Source of the DNA: Pseudogymnoascus destructans
Taxonomy: Eukaryota; Ascomycota; Leotiomycetes; Thelebolales; Thelebolaceae
DNA: 64,000 nt
Direction: 5' to 3'
Assembly: GCF_001641265.1 (NCBI RefSeq)
Contig: NW_020167527.1
Coordinates: forward strand, 558,001-622,000
The notes under the pieces are model-generated. The model did not search any database. It saw only the letters and a program-made list of their open reading frames with translations, and was not told the DNA's origin. Made by a program: the position numbers and the translations under genes. Below, piece by piece: positions 23,083 through 34,521 of the stretch. The stretch's first letter is position 1, and every line of letters starts with the position of its first letter.

Positions 23083-23192
23083 TAGAGGAGAGTGAGGAGA
23101 GTGAGGAGAGTGAGGAGAGTGAGGAGAGTGAGGAGAGTGAGGAGAGTGAGGAGAGTGAGGAGAGTGAGGAGAGTGAGGAGAGTGAGGAGAGT
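23083..23192. repeat. GAGGAGAGT 9-bp minisatellite
   Basis: About twelve perfect copies of the 9-bp unit GAGGAGAGT; it reads as LLT repeats on the minus strand. Confidence 0.95.
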
Positions 23193-23384
23193 TGGCGTAG
23201 TCGTTTCGCGGGTCGGTTCTTCTTTCGTCGCTTCTGGAAGGGAAGGAAAGAATAGAGTAGGGAGTAGGGAGTAGAGTGTACGCTGGTCAGGGTTCACTGC
23301 TGGTTCGGTGGCGAGGTGGAGTCGAGGGGTAGGGAGACAGGCGGGGCAGCAAGGCGTAGTTTGGGCGTTTATGTGCAATGGGGT

Positions 23385-23540
23385 ACAGTAGAAGTTGCAG
23401 GTAGAGAGCAGGAGTGTAGGGGTTCGTCGAAGTTGCAGGTAGAGGAGGAGTGTAGGGGTTCGTCGAAGTTGCAGGTAGAGGAGGAGTGTAGGGGTTCGTC
23501 GAAGTTGCAGGTAGAGGAGGAGTGTAGGGGTTCGTCGAAC
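23385..23540. repeat. 36-bp tandem repeat, four copies
   Basis: Four nearly identical 36-bp units starting GTCGAAGTTGCAGGTAGAGG, the first with small changes. There are no spacers, so this is not a CRISPR-type array. Confidence 0.93.
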
Positions 23541-23583
23541 CTCCACTCTACGACCCCCTACTCCGTACACTCCGGGGTTCAAG

Positions 23584-23727
23584 AAGGATTGGTAAGATTG
23601 GTAAGATTGGTAAGATTGGTAACCACCACCACCACACCACCCCAATCAGCCAATCAGCCAATCAGCCAATCAGCCAATCACCCACAGCCAATCACCCACA
23701 GCCAATCACCCACAGCCAATCAGCCAA
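23584..23727. repeat. TTGGTAAGA repeats followed by CCAATCAG/CCAATCACCCACAG repeats
   Basis: Four copies of a 9-bp TTGGTAAGA unit are followed by an array in which CCAATCA recurs about nine times at 8-bp and 14-bp spacing. It thus carries about nine CCAAT boxes, roughly 2 kb upstream of the RGS start. Confidence 0.9.
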
Positions 23728-24067
23728 ACATCCACCACCACCACACCAAAAACAATCCATCCACCACCCAAACACCCACCCCCGTCCTCACTAGAACGAC
23801 GCTAGAACCTTGCCACCAATCCCCAAAGCGGCCATGACGAGCCCCACTCCACAGTCAATCACCCGGACCCTATTGCCATTTCGGGGTTAGTGTGCTGCTT
23901 CGTTCGCAACTTGTGTCGTATGCGGGCGAGGGGGCCGGAGGGAGAAGTGGGGGGGATGGTTGTGGACTAGCGCCGGGTGGGAGAGAGGATATGTGACGAG
24001 TTGTGTGGTGGTTGATTGGGGAGGTGACAAGGCAGGATTTGTTGGCACTGGTGCTGGCTGGGGGGGA

Positions 24068-24180
24068 GAGAGAGGTAAGGGCGAGAGGTAAGGAAGAGAG
24101 GTAAGGGAGAGAGGTAAGGGAGAGAGGTAAGGGAGAGAGTAAGGGAGAGAGGTAAGGAGGGATGGGGGGAGGTAAGGGAG
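24068..24180. repeat. GAGAGGTAAGG purine-rich repeat
   Basis: Seven or more imperfect copies of GAGAGGTAAGG(GA). Confidence 0.85.
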
Positions 24181-24674
24181 GGATGAGGCTGGGATGTTAG
24201 ACGGCGATTCAGCAGTGTTTTACAGCTGTCTGTCGGCGGTTTTACACTGCCTGTTTTGGCGGTGCCAAGCCAAGCTAGAGTAGTACTAGAACTCAACACC
24301 TACAAGCCCAGATCACATCACATACGAATATCAGAAGTTTGAATGGGATCTACAATCTTAAAGTAGTCAAACCCTAGGGCGGTAAGTAATCAAGAGATAT
24401 AGAGGTTACGGCTTCTAATATCACATTGGCTTTTTAATTGAGGAAATTACCCAGCTTGTGCCACTCCTTTGGCTTTACACAATCAAGCAGAGAGACTTGG
24501 GCAAAGCTAGACTTGGAGACTGCTCTCTATGTAGTCTTAGCCTGCCTTGTATATCTAGGGTGTTAGTTAGCTTGTGTTAATCTATTTAGCTAATTACTAT
24601 GGCTATTAACAGTCTTTCACAATGTAATGGGCCACTTAATAGAATCTAAAGGCATACTTAAGTGGCACCCTTAC

Positions 24675-25616
24675 TGTCATACTGACATTCGTTGCACTCA
24701 GTTTGCTATCAAACTCAAGAGCAAACTTGGAAATCTCCTCCTCAAACCTACAAGTCACTATACATATTTTGGCTTATCACACCAACAACAAGAGCAATAC
24801 TACTCAACGATTGCTACAACCATCTATGATTCATTACACGTCATCGCTCCTTAGTTACTGGGCCGATATTACCACATAGCATATCTCTACAACCCTCTAT
24901 GATTCATTACATGACATCACTCATACTACCACATGACATATCTCTACCAACTAGAGGCCTAGGAGCATGAACGATAGCTCTAAAAGCTCCTACGAACCTC
25001 TATGATTCATTACATGTCATCGCTCTTTAGTTACCCACAAGATTGGTTAAGTTATGACATAATTTGTCTATGACATAATTTGTCTATGACATAATTTGTC
25101 TATGACATAATTTGTCTATAGGGGTACTCTGACCTTGGACCTCCTTTTACTTCCTATAGGCTATGAACCTAAGAGATGGTTCTATGGGATTCTCTTACGT
25201 CGACTACAGTTACCAAGCCTGGTTAGTCATGGAAAGTCTTGGAAAATGAGAGAACTACACTCCTTTAGCATAAATAGGATTGCCCTTTCCTTAAGAAAGG
25301 GCAAGCAGACAATACAGTAAATCGACTATCACATACTTCCACGTCTTTTCCAAGCTTCCAAGCATTGATCTTGTTACTCCTTGTTTCTGAAAAGTCAGTG
25401 AGGTGCTAACCTCTGACTTACCCCTGAGTTCCCAGACTCAACATTTGTTGCAACTTGTCTGAACCACTTCACTACATCACACACCTGATTGCTGCGTTGT
25501 GGAATAGTCTAAGCTACGACCCTTTGGCTCTGTTTTCTAAGACAGTGTGTTGTCTTAGTAAATTCATCCCTTCCTTGGGTGGCTAGATTCTCACATCTGG
25601 TGCACCCACCATTACA
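24675..25616 (-). mobile_element. Solo LTR (family A), left arm of a palindromic pair
   Basis: 942 bp in reverse orientation, with TGTCATAC at one end and ATTACA at the other, i.e. TG..CA ends on the element strand. It is nearly identical to the copies at 25623, 54717 and 56178. The copies inside the pogo gene have 5-bp target duplications, which identifies the family as an LTR. It holds four copies of a 16-bp unit (GACATAATTTGTCTAT). Its own flanks (CTTAC and GGCAG) do not match. Confidence 0.8.
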
Positions 25617-25622
25617 GGCAGG

Positions 25623-26580
25623 TGTAATGGTGGGTGCACCAGATGTGAGAATCTAGCCACCCAAGGAAGGGATGATTTTACTAAGACAACACACTGTCTT
25701 AGGAAACAGAGCCAAAGGGTTGTAGCTTAGACTATTCCACAACGCAGCAATCAGGTGTGTGATGTAGTGAAGTGGTTCAGACAAGTTGCAACAAATGTTG
25801 AGTCTGGGAACTCAGGGGTAAGTCAGAGGTTAACACCTCACTGACTTTTCAGAAACAAGGAGTAACAAGATGAATGCTTGGAAGCTTGGAAAAGACGTGG
25901 AAGTATGTGCTAGTCGATTTACTGTATTGCCTGCTTGCCCTTTCTTAAGGAAAGGGCAATCCTATTTATGCTAAAGGAGTGTAGTTCTCTCATTTTCCAA
26001 GACTTTCCATGACTAACCAGGCTTGGTAACTGTAGTCGACGTAAGAGAATCCCATAGAACCATCTCTTAGGTTCATAGCCTATAGGAAGTAAAAGGAGGT
26101 CCAAGGTCAGAGTACCCCTATAGACAAATTATGTCATAGACAAATTATGTCATAGACAAATTATGTCATAGACAAATTATGTCATAGACAAATTATGTCA
26201 TAACTTAACCAATCTTGTGGGTAACTAAAGAGCGATGACATGTAATGAATCATAGAGGTTCGTAGGAGCTTTTAGAGCTATCGTTCATGCTCCTAGGCCT
26301 CTAGTTGGTAGAGATATGTCATGTGGTAGTATGAGTGATGTCATGTAATGAATCATAGAGGGTTGTAGAGATATGCTATGTGGTAATATCGGCCCAGTAA
26401 CTAAGGAGCGATGACGTGTAATGAATCATAGATGGTTGTAGCAATCGTTGAGTAGTATTGCTCTTGTTGTTGGTGTGATAAGCCAAAATATGTATAGTGA
26501 CTTGTAGGTTTGAGGAGGAGATTTCCAAGTTTGCTCTTGAGTTTGATAGCAAACTGAGTGCAACGAATGTCAGTATGACA
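25623..26580 (+). mobile_element. Solo LTR (family A), right arm of a palindromic pair
   Basis: 958 bp, starting TGTAATGGTGGG and ending GTATGACA. It is longer than its partner by one 16-bp unit (five copies instead of four). Only GGCAGG separates the two arms, so together they form a head-to-head palindrome of about 1.9 kb. The base run after this LTR (CTGCC) is the reverse complement of the one after the left LTR (GGCAG). Confidence 0.8.
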
Positions 26581-28212
26581 CTGCCTAATCGATAGGCTTT
26601 GGCGTTTCGATTACAAAGTCAGAACAGCACTAGGTGATTACTAACAATTACTCTAACTACAATAGGTATCTGGCTTGCTGTAAGTCTTTAACAGATGACT
26701 GTTGAGAGTCTATAGTCTTATTTCCTAATTAGGAAACAGTGGAGTTCATAGGGTGCAGGGTTTGTAAAGGGGTTTTAGACTATATTGATCGATTTTTCTA
26801 CACCAACTATATACAGGCATGTAAAATGAGCTGTTTTACAGTAGCAGATGCGTCCTGGGCACAAAGAGATCCCCCGAAACACAAGGCGTACCAAACTTCT
26901 CCAACACCGCCAAACCTCCCTTTGCCTCTTCTTCCCATTAGCGAATCGACACGATACCAAGCCGCCAACCCCACACCGTCGCGCCGTCCCCAGCGTCGCC
27001 ACTGCGGAGAGGAGCACGTGTGTGGTTTAGGGCTTTATCTGTCTGCTAGAGGCGAGGAATCGATAATGCACAGTGGTACGGAGTAAACCCGCTCTACGGA
27101 GTACACGCCAACAAATTACAAACTACAGGCAGTAGTACGCACGGCGCACGCACTCATTGCGGACCATTGCACCACAATCCCCCTCTCCACCGTTGCGGCC
27201 CGTGCAAAAGGTACTCTATACATAACAAATCTCGCAAACCGTATCCACACACGGCCCCACCCTCCCCGGCTTCCTGTCCTTTTACAGTTCGCTTCTCCAT
27301 TTTTTATTCTCAACAGTGCAATCCAGCCGGGTCGCTCCCAGCCGCGGTCAAGCCACAAAAACGGAACAAGGAAAAAAAAGCCTTCTTCTATGGGGGCTTC
27401 TGGACGATTGCTGGATTCGGGGATGCCGTGCAGCGTGCAGGACGAGGTGGAGTTATGTAAGGTACACACCATGTGTACTGCGCTCTCTGTAGACCCCCCC
27501 GATTGCAGACATCTCCGAGACCTCCACGGCCCGAGATGAGTGAGTGGGTTTTTGGTATGTCCGTGTCGTTATCCGTTCGCTTGCTGGTGTGATGCTGTCC
27601 TCTGCTTTCTGCTCATCGCTGATATCTATCTCGTCCCTCAGCTCTCCTCTTCCCCCATCCATGAACCAGCCGTACTGTTATACAGAAGCTTTTGCGTGTA
27701 TGCATGGCCAATGACTACAAGCCTACTGGGCCGTCTAGATGGTCGGTAGGTGAGGTGGTATGCTGAGGAGGGCGGGAGAGGTGGGCGGTGGTGATTTATA
27801 CTCCCGAGTTCAGGGCCGAGGCGAGATGCCGAAGACGAGAGAGGAGATCAAATATGGGAAGGGGAAGGTGAGTAAATGGTACGAGCGTTTGTTGCCTGGC
27901 GCCTGGTGGGTAGATGTGCAAACTCGATTCCCATTTCGTATCTACCGGGTAGCATTTGGCTATGGGCTCCCCAAATCCCAAGGGCGGAACATATCATCAG
28001 GCTTAGCATATATACAGACACGCACACGCACATAATTCATCCCATATCCATATACCACCCCCCATACACCACCAAATCCACGATCTATCCCACGCCCCCC
28101 CAGATCCAAGAAACTCCTTCCATGCAATCTACCCAACCATCCACACATCATCAACCCCCTGCACAACAACAACCCCCTTCATAACAACAAACCCCTTCAT
28201 AACAACAACCCC
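26581..28212. other. Intergenic region, no gene seen
   Basis: About 1.6 kb. It contains a perfect 16-bp palindrome TTTCCTAATTAGGAAA near 26721 and two TACGGAGTA words near 27077-27102. Short ORFs lack motifs. From about 27,000 base composition returns to that of gene space. Confidence 0.55.
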
Positions 28213-29453
28213 CTACTCACTAACCTCCCAAGCCCTAACAGCCCCATCATCTCCACTCGAAACCACCATCTCTCCCTCCCTCCCATCAAACCGCTGACAC
28301 CACGTAACATGATTAATCTCATACGGTCCATGACCCATCTCCGCTGTGGCGAGGATCTTCCACTTCCCATTCCCCATCTTCCCCTCCCCCTTCTCCCCCT
28401 CCTTCCCCTCCCCCTTCTCCCCCTCCTTCCCCTCCCCCTTCTCCCCATCCCCACCCTCCACCACACCGTCCGCGCCTCCCTCCACTTCCCCATACACCAC
28501 AATCCTCGAATCCCCCCCACAGCTAACCACCCGTCCCGTCCTCTCACTCCACGCAACCGCATACACAGCCCTTGTATGCGCCGCGGGCAGCGTCGCTTCG
28601 ATCACCCATTTCTCCCCCTGAGCAGCAGCGCGCATCGTCGATGGGATGCCGCCACTCTCCGCCTCAGCAGCTTCGACACGCTTCCAGACGCGCAGTGTGG
28701 TGTCTGCCGAGCAAGTTATTAGGCGGCGGTGTTTAGGCTTCGGTGCTTCGGCGTCTGCTTCCTGCTCAGACTCGGCGGCTGGTTGGGAGTCCGGTGCAGC
28801 ACCCTCCCAAGCAACACCCCAAACCGTTTCCCCCCCCCCTCCAGCACACCAACACACCCCCATTCCCCCTCCCCATCCTCCCTCCACACGCGCACGGTGC
28901 CATCATAACTCGCGCTCGCCAAACACTCTCCCTCATCGCCCTCACTTGGGGCCCAGGCAACGCACTTCACATCCCCCTCATGCTCCGTCAGCACCGCGAC
29001 CGTCTCCCATTCATCAGCCCCGTCGACTTCTTCCCAGATCCAAATACTCTTATCCCTCGAACAAGTCGCCAAATACTGTCCCGACGGGCTAAACGCCAGA
29101 TTCTTCACCTCAGCATCGTGGCCCTCGAGGACGACGCTGAATTCCCAATCCTCCCCATCCTCCCTCTCCCCGTCATCCCCCTCGTCCCTCCGCCACACCC
29201 CAGCAGTCCCATCAAAGCTACCCGTCACCAAACCGAGTTCTCCGGGGCGGAGATGCGGTTTCCAAGCCGTGGAGCGGATGGAGCGGGTGTGTCCGCCTTC
29301 GAGGATGGAGTGCGGGGTGGAGGTGCGGAGAGAGGTTATTTGGGCGGATTTGCCGAGGGAGGTGCTGAGGAGGGGGAGGGTGGGGTGGGGGGTTGAGTGC
29401 CAGGCGCGGCGGGGGGAGGGGGGGTGGAGAGGGGGGAGGGGTGTGAGGTGCAT
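28213..29453 (-). CDS. cia1: Cytosolic iron-sulfur assembly WD40 protein Cia1 (CIAO1), with apparent G-run frameshift
   Basis: The start at 29453 gives MHLTPLPPLHPPSPRRAW, matching the Cia1 opening as I know it. WD40 blades are visible: GGHTRSIRSTAWKPH with GLVTGSFDGTAGVWR; EGHDAEVKNLAFSPSG with LATCSRDKSIWIWE; EHEGDVKCVAWAP with LASASYDGTVRVW; then TVWGVAWEG, RLITCSADTTLRVW, AHTRAVYAVAW and VVSSGDDGAVRAWEV. Cia1 docks apo-proteins in the CIA targeting complex with Cia2 and Met18. The frame breaks after GCVGVLEGG: the run of ten Gs at 28839-28830 puts ETVWGVAWEG in another frame. Eleven (or eight) Gs restore one reading frame of about 413 residues. A Gly/Lys/Glu repeat (GEKGEGKE, about 28365-28440) is inserted in a loop between late blades. 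Confidence 0.85.
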
Positions 29454-31205
29454 TGTGAGGCGGGGTAGGGGGTGTGAGTGTAGGTGTTGGCGGGTTGGGG
29501 GGGTCGGAGAGGCTGGAGAGGTGAGGTGAGGTTGTTTGGGTTGTTGTTTGTAGGTTGAGAGGTGTGGAAGCGTTGTGATTGATTTATGGCGGGGTTGATG
29601 TTCGAAGGAGGGGTAGCTCCGTTTCCTATCTGCGCGGAGACGTCGGATGATCCGCTTTGGTATCGTCAAACTGGGAATTGCCGAGGGAGGTATAGAGCTG
29701 AGAAGACAAGTAAAGCTTCAGTCGACGTACGTCGTGTCGAGTGCAGCTCCGTGATTATTATATTATTTCCTCACTATCGCAGTGCGTAACCGAATTGATC
29801 AATCAGCCTCGTCTGGCAGCGTGGGGGATTGGCTGGGGCCGGTGCCGGATCAACGACCCCACCGAGACGGCGGATTCGGCCATCCACCGTCTCTTTGATA
29901 CCACCACTCTCTTATAAAAATGGAAAGCTGTCTGACAGATGAGGAGGAAATCCTGGTGGTATAGAGGAAAATATAAAGAGAAGTAACATGTCAGCCCATC
30001 TATTTCCAAATAACAAATCTAGCCACCCTCGTCCATGGAAAGCGCCAGACGAACACCGTAATACCCTCGGCTGGCACGCCTCTTGACTGGCATATAAACC
30101 AATCTAATTCTAATTATATCATTATGATGCTTGGGACAGCATCTCAAGACCCTAGAAACTGCAAAGTAGTATTACAAGGCCTCCTGACAGAGTTGAGAGA
30201 CGAATGTAGGGGGTTGTAGAAAGGAATGCGCTGGTAGCAAGAGGACGAAGGTTCTGTAGCCCCGCTAGATAGCAACCGCAGATTGAGGTAATGGATGCTA
30301 ACCGATAGACGCCGATATACTGGGCCACTGCTAAGAGGCATCAACCGTCGTCAAACTTCTTCTTGACACTAACAGTGCAGTATCCTTCGCCAGGTGTTGT
30401 TGCCGTTGCTGTTTGTCGTTGCTGCGTGTGTTTACCGCCTCCCATAGCTGCTTCTTGTTGCCGCTTGCTATTGTCACTATCCTGTCACCGTCACTATCCT
30501 GTCACCGTCACTATCCTATCACCGAAACCATCCGGCTTCTCAGCCGCCCCGAGCATGACGGAGGCGGCTCGGTTTGGAGCTGTGGTATTTGGAGCTGTAG
30601 CATTAACCTTTTCCGTGAGCATGTCGGCCTCAGTGGGCTAGCAGGTGTTCGTGTGCTTCGAATGGCACATCGATGTTGGGGGTTTGCAAGGTTCATCAGT
30701 TCGGAATGGGAATCTATTCCTATGCTATTTTCGAGACAGCGTGGGGTTGAAGTATGTGAATTTATTATATCTATTACAATTATATTAAAATTACCCAATA
30801 CACCATACCGTAACCCGGATATGGCTATATCGTGACGTCCTCGGACTAGATTTTCTTAATAATGTCATACTTATTATATTATTTAGAAGGCATCTTACTC
30901 ATTCTACACCACTTCCCCTTGTCAGTATCTCCTACACCATGCTTCATAACAAACAATCCAGTATGAGAGATTTTATGGATAGATCGTATATTCATAGTCT
31001 ATAACCAAAAAACCACCCAACTTATTTATCTCAAACCTCCGCCCATTTTCCATGTCCATCCACAAAACATCAGGCGTAGTCTATCAAAATCTTCCGCTTC
31101 GATAAACCACCTCCAGGAGGCAAAAGCTCCCTCACAAAACGCCATGGATGTTTTCTTTCATCATCTCCATCTTATCTCATCCCTCATCATATACAGACAC
31201 CCCCC
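29454..31205. other. Intergenic region with a small tandem repeat
   Basis: About 1.75 kb with no recognisable gene. Three copies of a 17-bp unit (GTCACTATCCTGTCACC) occur at 30473-30523. The stretch 30740-31100 is AT-rich. The Cia1 promoter lies on the left and the aminotransferase 3' end on the right. Confidence 0.55.
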
Positions 31206-32509
31206 TTAAACCTCCTTCTCCTCAACAACCACGCCCCATGGGTGGTCCTCGCGACCATACATGATATCCACGAGCCAGTTCTTGATGACGTTGGTGTAAT
31301 CCCCAACCTCGCCCTGGGCCATTGGGACATCGATATCGACGCCACGGAAGTGGATTTTGGACACTGGTGCGACGAAGAACTGCTTCTGCATTAGCCATCT
31401 GCTTCCACACTTCGGGGGTATAAACTTACAGCCGTCCCACAAGCAAAACACTCAATCAACCTCCCCTCCTCCGACGCCTCCACAATCTCCCCCATAGTAT
31501 ACTGCCTCTCCACCACCTCCAGCGCCTCCAGCTCCCCCCCCTCCTTCGCCAACCTCTCCTTAACAAGCTGAATCACACTCCTCCTCGTCACACCATCCAG
31601 AATAACCTTATCCCCCAACGGCGCAGTAATCAACTGCAACTTCCCCTCCTTCGTCCTCATCACCGTGAAAAAATTACTCGCTCCCGCCTCCGTAACCTGC
31701 GCCTCATCCCCCAAAAGCCAGAGGACCTGGTTATACCCCAACCTCCGCGCCTCCTGCTGCGCCATCAGACTAGGCCCGTAATTCGCGCCTACCTTGGCGA
31801 ATCCGAAGCCCCCCGGCCACGCGCGCACGATGTCGTTCTGGGAAGCGAGCAGCTTCATGCCGCCGGGTGTCTCGGAGAGCTCGGGCATGTAGGTCGCGAT
31901 GATGAAGAGCATGGCCTCGTTAGGCGTCTGCACCCCCAGCTCAGCCTGCGTGCCAATCATCGTCGGGCGGAGGTAGAGGAACTTCCCCGCATTGGACTTA
32001 GGCAGGAATTTATCCCCATCCACAGCCACGAGCTCGGTAATCAGCTTCTCCACCTCAGCAGTGTCGAAAGTGGGGAGCGCGATGCGCGCAGATGACATGA
32101 GCAAGCGCTTAGCATTGCAGTCGGGGCGGAAGAGGCGCAGCTTGCCGTCGTAGCCGCGGTAGCACTTGAGGCCCTCGAAGCACTCGGTGGCGTAGTGGAG
32201 GACGGAAGCTGTGGGCATGATGGAGAAGGGGCCGTAGGGCTTGAGTTCAGGGATGCCCCAGCCGGAGTTGACGTTCCAGGTGCAGGTTATCATGTGGTCG
32301 GTGGCGAAGGAGGAGACGTTGCGGATGGGGTCGTCGAGGGCGGGGACGGTGCGGGGGGTCGTGGTGCGGGTGCGGGTTAGCTTTGAGGCGTCGAGGGGTG
32401 CGAGGGAGGCGGCGCTGCTGAGCTTGGCCTTGACGGCGTCGGCGCTCAGGTCGGGGTTTCCCTGCACCACGGCCTGGGGAGGCGTGGCGGATACGGCGGA
32501 GGGAGACAT
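31206..32509 (-). CDS. Branched-chain amino acid aminotransferase (fold-type IV PLP enzyme)
   Basis: Exon 1 32509-31430, intron 31429-31380 (GTAAGT..AGCAG, 50 nt), exon 2 31379-31206; 417 residues. The class IV aminotransferase sequence is clear: LHYATECFEGLKCYRGYDGK, RLFRPDCNAKRLL, FLYLRPTMIGT, then FAKVGANYGPSLMAQQEA with the PLP Lys at residue 239, QVTEAGASNFF, DGVTRRSVIQL and ECFACGTA|FFVAPVSKIHF across the intron. It interconverts Leu, Ile and Val with their 2-oxo acids using glutamate/2-oxoglutarate. The N terminus (MSPSAVSATPPQAVV) has few basic residues, so a mitochondrial presequence is not evident and a cytosolic isoform is possible. Coding third positions are GC-rich. Confidence 0.95.
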
Positions 32510-33891
32510 GAGGGGTTGTTGGTGGGGGTTATCGCCCGATGGTATGCGAAGTGAAGTGATGAGATATGATTCTTCTCTGTGTCAATTGAGAAGAGGGAGG
32601 GGTAGAGTCAATGGGGACAAACAGAGCTTGGATGGCTGCAGTTATATGAGTGTATGTGTGGAAGAGGTAAAGAAAAAAAGTAGAGCGTGTCAAGAGGAGG
32701 GGTTGGGGTTCACTTTTCTAGCCACCGGCCTTGGAGGAAAGACGGAAGGCGGGTCACGCGCAACTTTCTGGTGCGGGAGCTAAGATGGTAGGAAGGCCAG
32801 TTAGTCCATTGGCTCTAATCTCTGTAAGAATCTCGGCGGCACGGTGTGTTTCAACGTGGTCTATTCGTCTCCTATTCGAGGCTATATTTTGCATACTCCT
32901 CTGCTCGTCCGGTAGTTTCAGAATTAATTTCTCGGTGGTCGTGCGTGGTCGTGGGCGGCGAAAGTTCGATAAGAAAAAGACGCGTGCTGGGCCGGAACAA
33001 AATATGACGTCGACAGGACCCTTTCCTCGGTAACACAAAACCCTTCAATGGAGGCGTTTGAAGATCAATCAATGGACAGCCACTTATATCTATTGATACC
33101 AGGTGACTGCCCCCCTTTTTGCTTGGCCTCGTTGGCCCTTCAATTCAGCAACGGAGATGATGTTCATATCGATTGGTAAATCCATCCCAAAGTGCGGAAT
33201 CAAAAGGTCGATATAGGCCGTTGCAAGCCGAGCGTAGCCCTTTTGTTCCAGCTGCCGAATCGCCGAGTCGAAAAGACATAATGAATCAGTCAGCAGGTAC
33301 AAACAGCACGTGGATCAGAGAAGTGCACAATGACAATGCTATTGATTCTGTCTGATGATTGACGACGAGGATTGACGATGGAGGAGGATATTGGCGGTTG
33401 ATGGTTGGCGGTTGATGGTTGGCGGTTGATGGTTGGCGGTTGATGGTTGGCGGTTGATGGTTGGCGTTGATGGTTGGCGGTTGATGGTTGGCGTTGATGG
33501 TTGGCGGTTGATGCGTTAAACGGTGATAAGTGACAGTGGTGGTCGTGCAACTGGCAGTAAAGTTGAGTATCTCCGCCGCCATATCCACGCCTTTCAACGG
33601 CCCTCTCTCTTGTACGAATACCCTCACTCCTACCCAGATAAATAGAAAGGACAAAAACACAAAAAGTCAAAAAGTCGAAAAGACAAAAAGTCAAAAAGAC
33701 AATAACCCCTCTCAAATTCCCAGGGGGAATCCCCATCCATTTAACCCCTCCCGAATCTGTGATTTCAGCCTTGCATTCCCTGTCTTCTGATTCGCCACTC
33801 CATCGCCATCAACAATACGGATAATATCTATAATCCAAACCACAACAATTTTCCAACCTCATCACCACCTAAACACCACGCACACACAACA
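32510..33891. other. Divergent upstream region of the aminotransferase and Grx5 genes
   Basis: About 1.4 kb; no gene seen. It includes a minisatellite at 33391-33512 and an AAAAAGTC repeat near 33660-33700. Both flanking genes are transcribed away from it. Confidence 0.6.
33391..33512. repeat. GGTTGATGGTTGGC minisatellite
   Basis: About nine copies of a 13-14 bp unit (GGTTGATGGTTGGC), two of them short by one G. Confidence 0.93.
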
Positions 33892-34521
33892 ATGGCATCC
33901 TTCGCACGCCCCCTCTTCCAATCGGTACCCTTCCCCCCCCCGACTCTCTCCATCATCCCAGATCAAAGAACCCCAAGCTAACCTTCTCCCCCCCAGGCTC
34001 TCCGCCACGCCGCCCGCCCCTCCATCCCCTCGGCCTTCACTCGCTCCCCCCTCCCAGCGCGCCGTTTCCTCTCCGCCGAGACCAAGACCGCCATCACCGA
34101 AGCGGTCGGTTCGGCGCCCGTGGTGCTCTTCATGAAGGGCACACCCGAGACGCCCCAGTGCGGGTTTTCGCGCGCGAGTATCCAGATCTTGAGTTTGCAG
34201 GGGGTGGATCCGGGGAAGTTTACTGCGTTTAATGTTTTGGAAGATGATGCTTTGAGGTCGGGTATGTTGTTCCCCATCCCCTTCATTTTTGTTGATGGCG
34301 GTATGGGTTTGGTGAAGGGGGGCAAAGGCTGACAGTGTGTAGGCATCAAGGAGTTCTCAGACTGGCCAACGATCCCCCAGCTATACGTCGACAAGGAGTT
34401 CGTAGGCGGCTGCGATATCCTCGTTTCCATGCATCAGAATGGCGAGTTGGCGAAGCTGTTTGAGGAGAAGAACGTGCTGGCGCCCCCGGGAGTGGGAGAG
34501 GAGAAGCCGGCCTCGGAGTAA
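33892..34521 (+). CDS. grx5: Mitochondrial monothiol glutaredoxin Grx5
   Basis: Exons 33892-33924, 33997-34261 and 34343-34521; introns 33925-33996 and 34262-34342. The product has 158 residues. The N terminus MASFARPLFQSALRHAARPS is a typical arginine-rich mitochondrial presequence. The monothiol active site CGFS starts at Cys66 within VVLFMKGTPETPQCGFSRAS, followed by WPTIPQLYVDKEFVGGCDI, which carries the cis-Pro and glutathione-binding residues. Grx5 passes Fe-S clusters from the Isu scaffold to target proteins in the matrix. It functionally complements the nearby Cia1 gene (cytosolic Fe-S assembly), but there is no sign that the two are co-regulated. The GC-rich coding sequence agrees with its neighbours. 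Confidence 0.96.

Larger units (their letters stand above)
21609..24674. other. Long upstream region of the RGS gene, rich in minisatellites
   Basis: About 3 kb without a credible gene. A long minus-strand ORF across 22092-23645 is a by-product of tandem repeats. At least eight distinct short tandem repeats occur between 22316 and 24180 (listed separately). The part beyond 24300 becomes AT-rich and looks like decayed transposon or flanking DNA. Confidence 0.65.

Noticed and set aside
23385..23540. CRISPR-like array of 36-bp units
   Set aside because: Units are directly adjacent without spacers, and the genome is eukaryotic.
22092..23645. 517-codon minus-strand ORF
   Set aside because: It runs through several minisatellites (YQS, LLT and RRTPTLLLYLQL repeats), has no domain, and faces a repeat-rich promoter.
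25135..26104. Repeated 61-codon ORF in both arms of the palindrome
   Set aside because: Part of the LTR sequence, with no motif; not treated as a gene.
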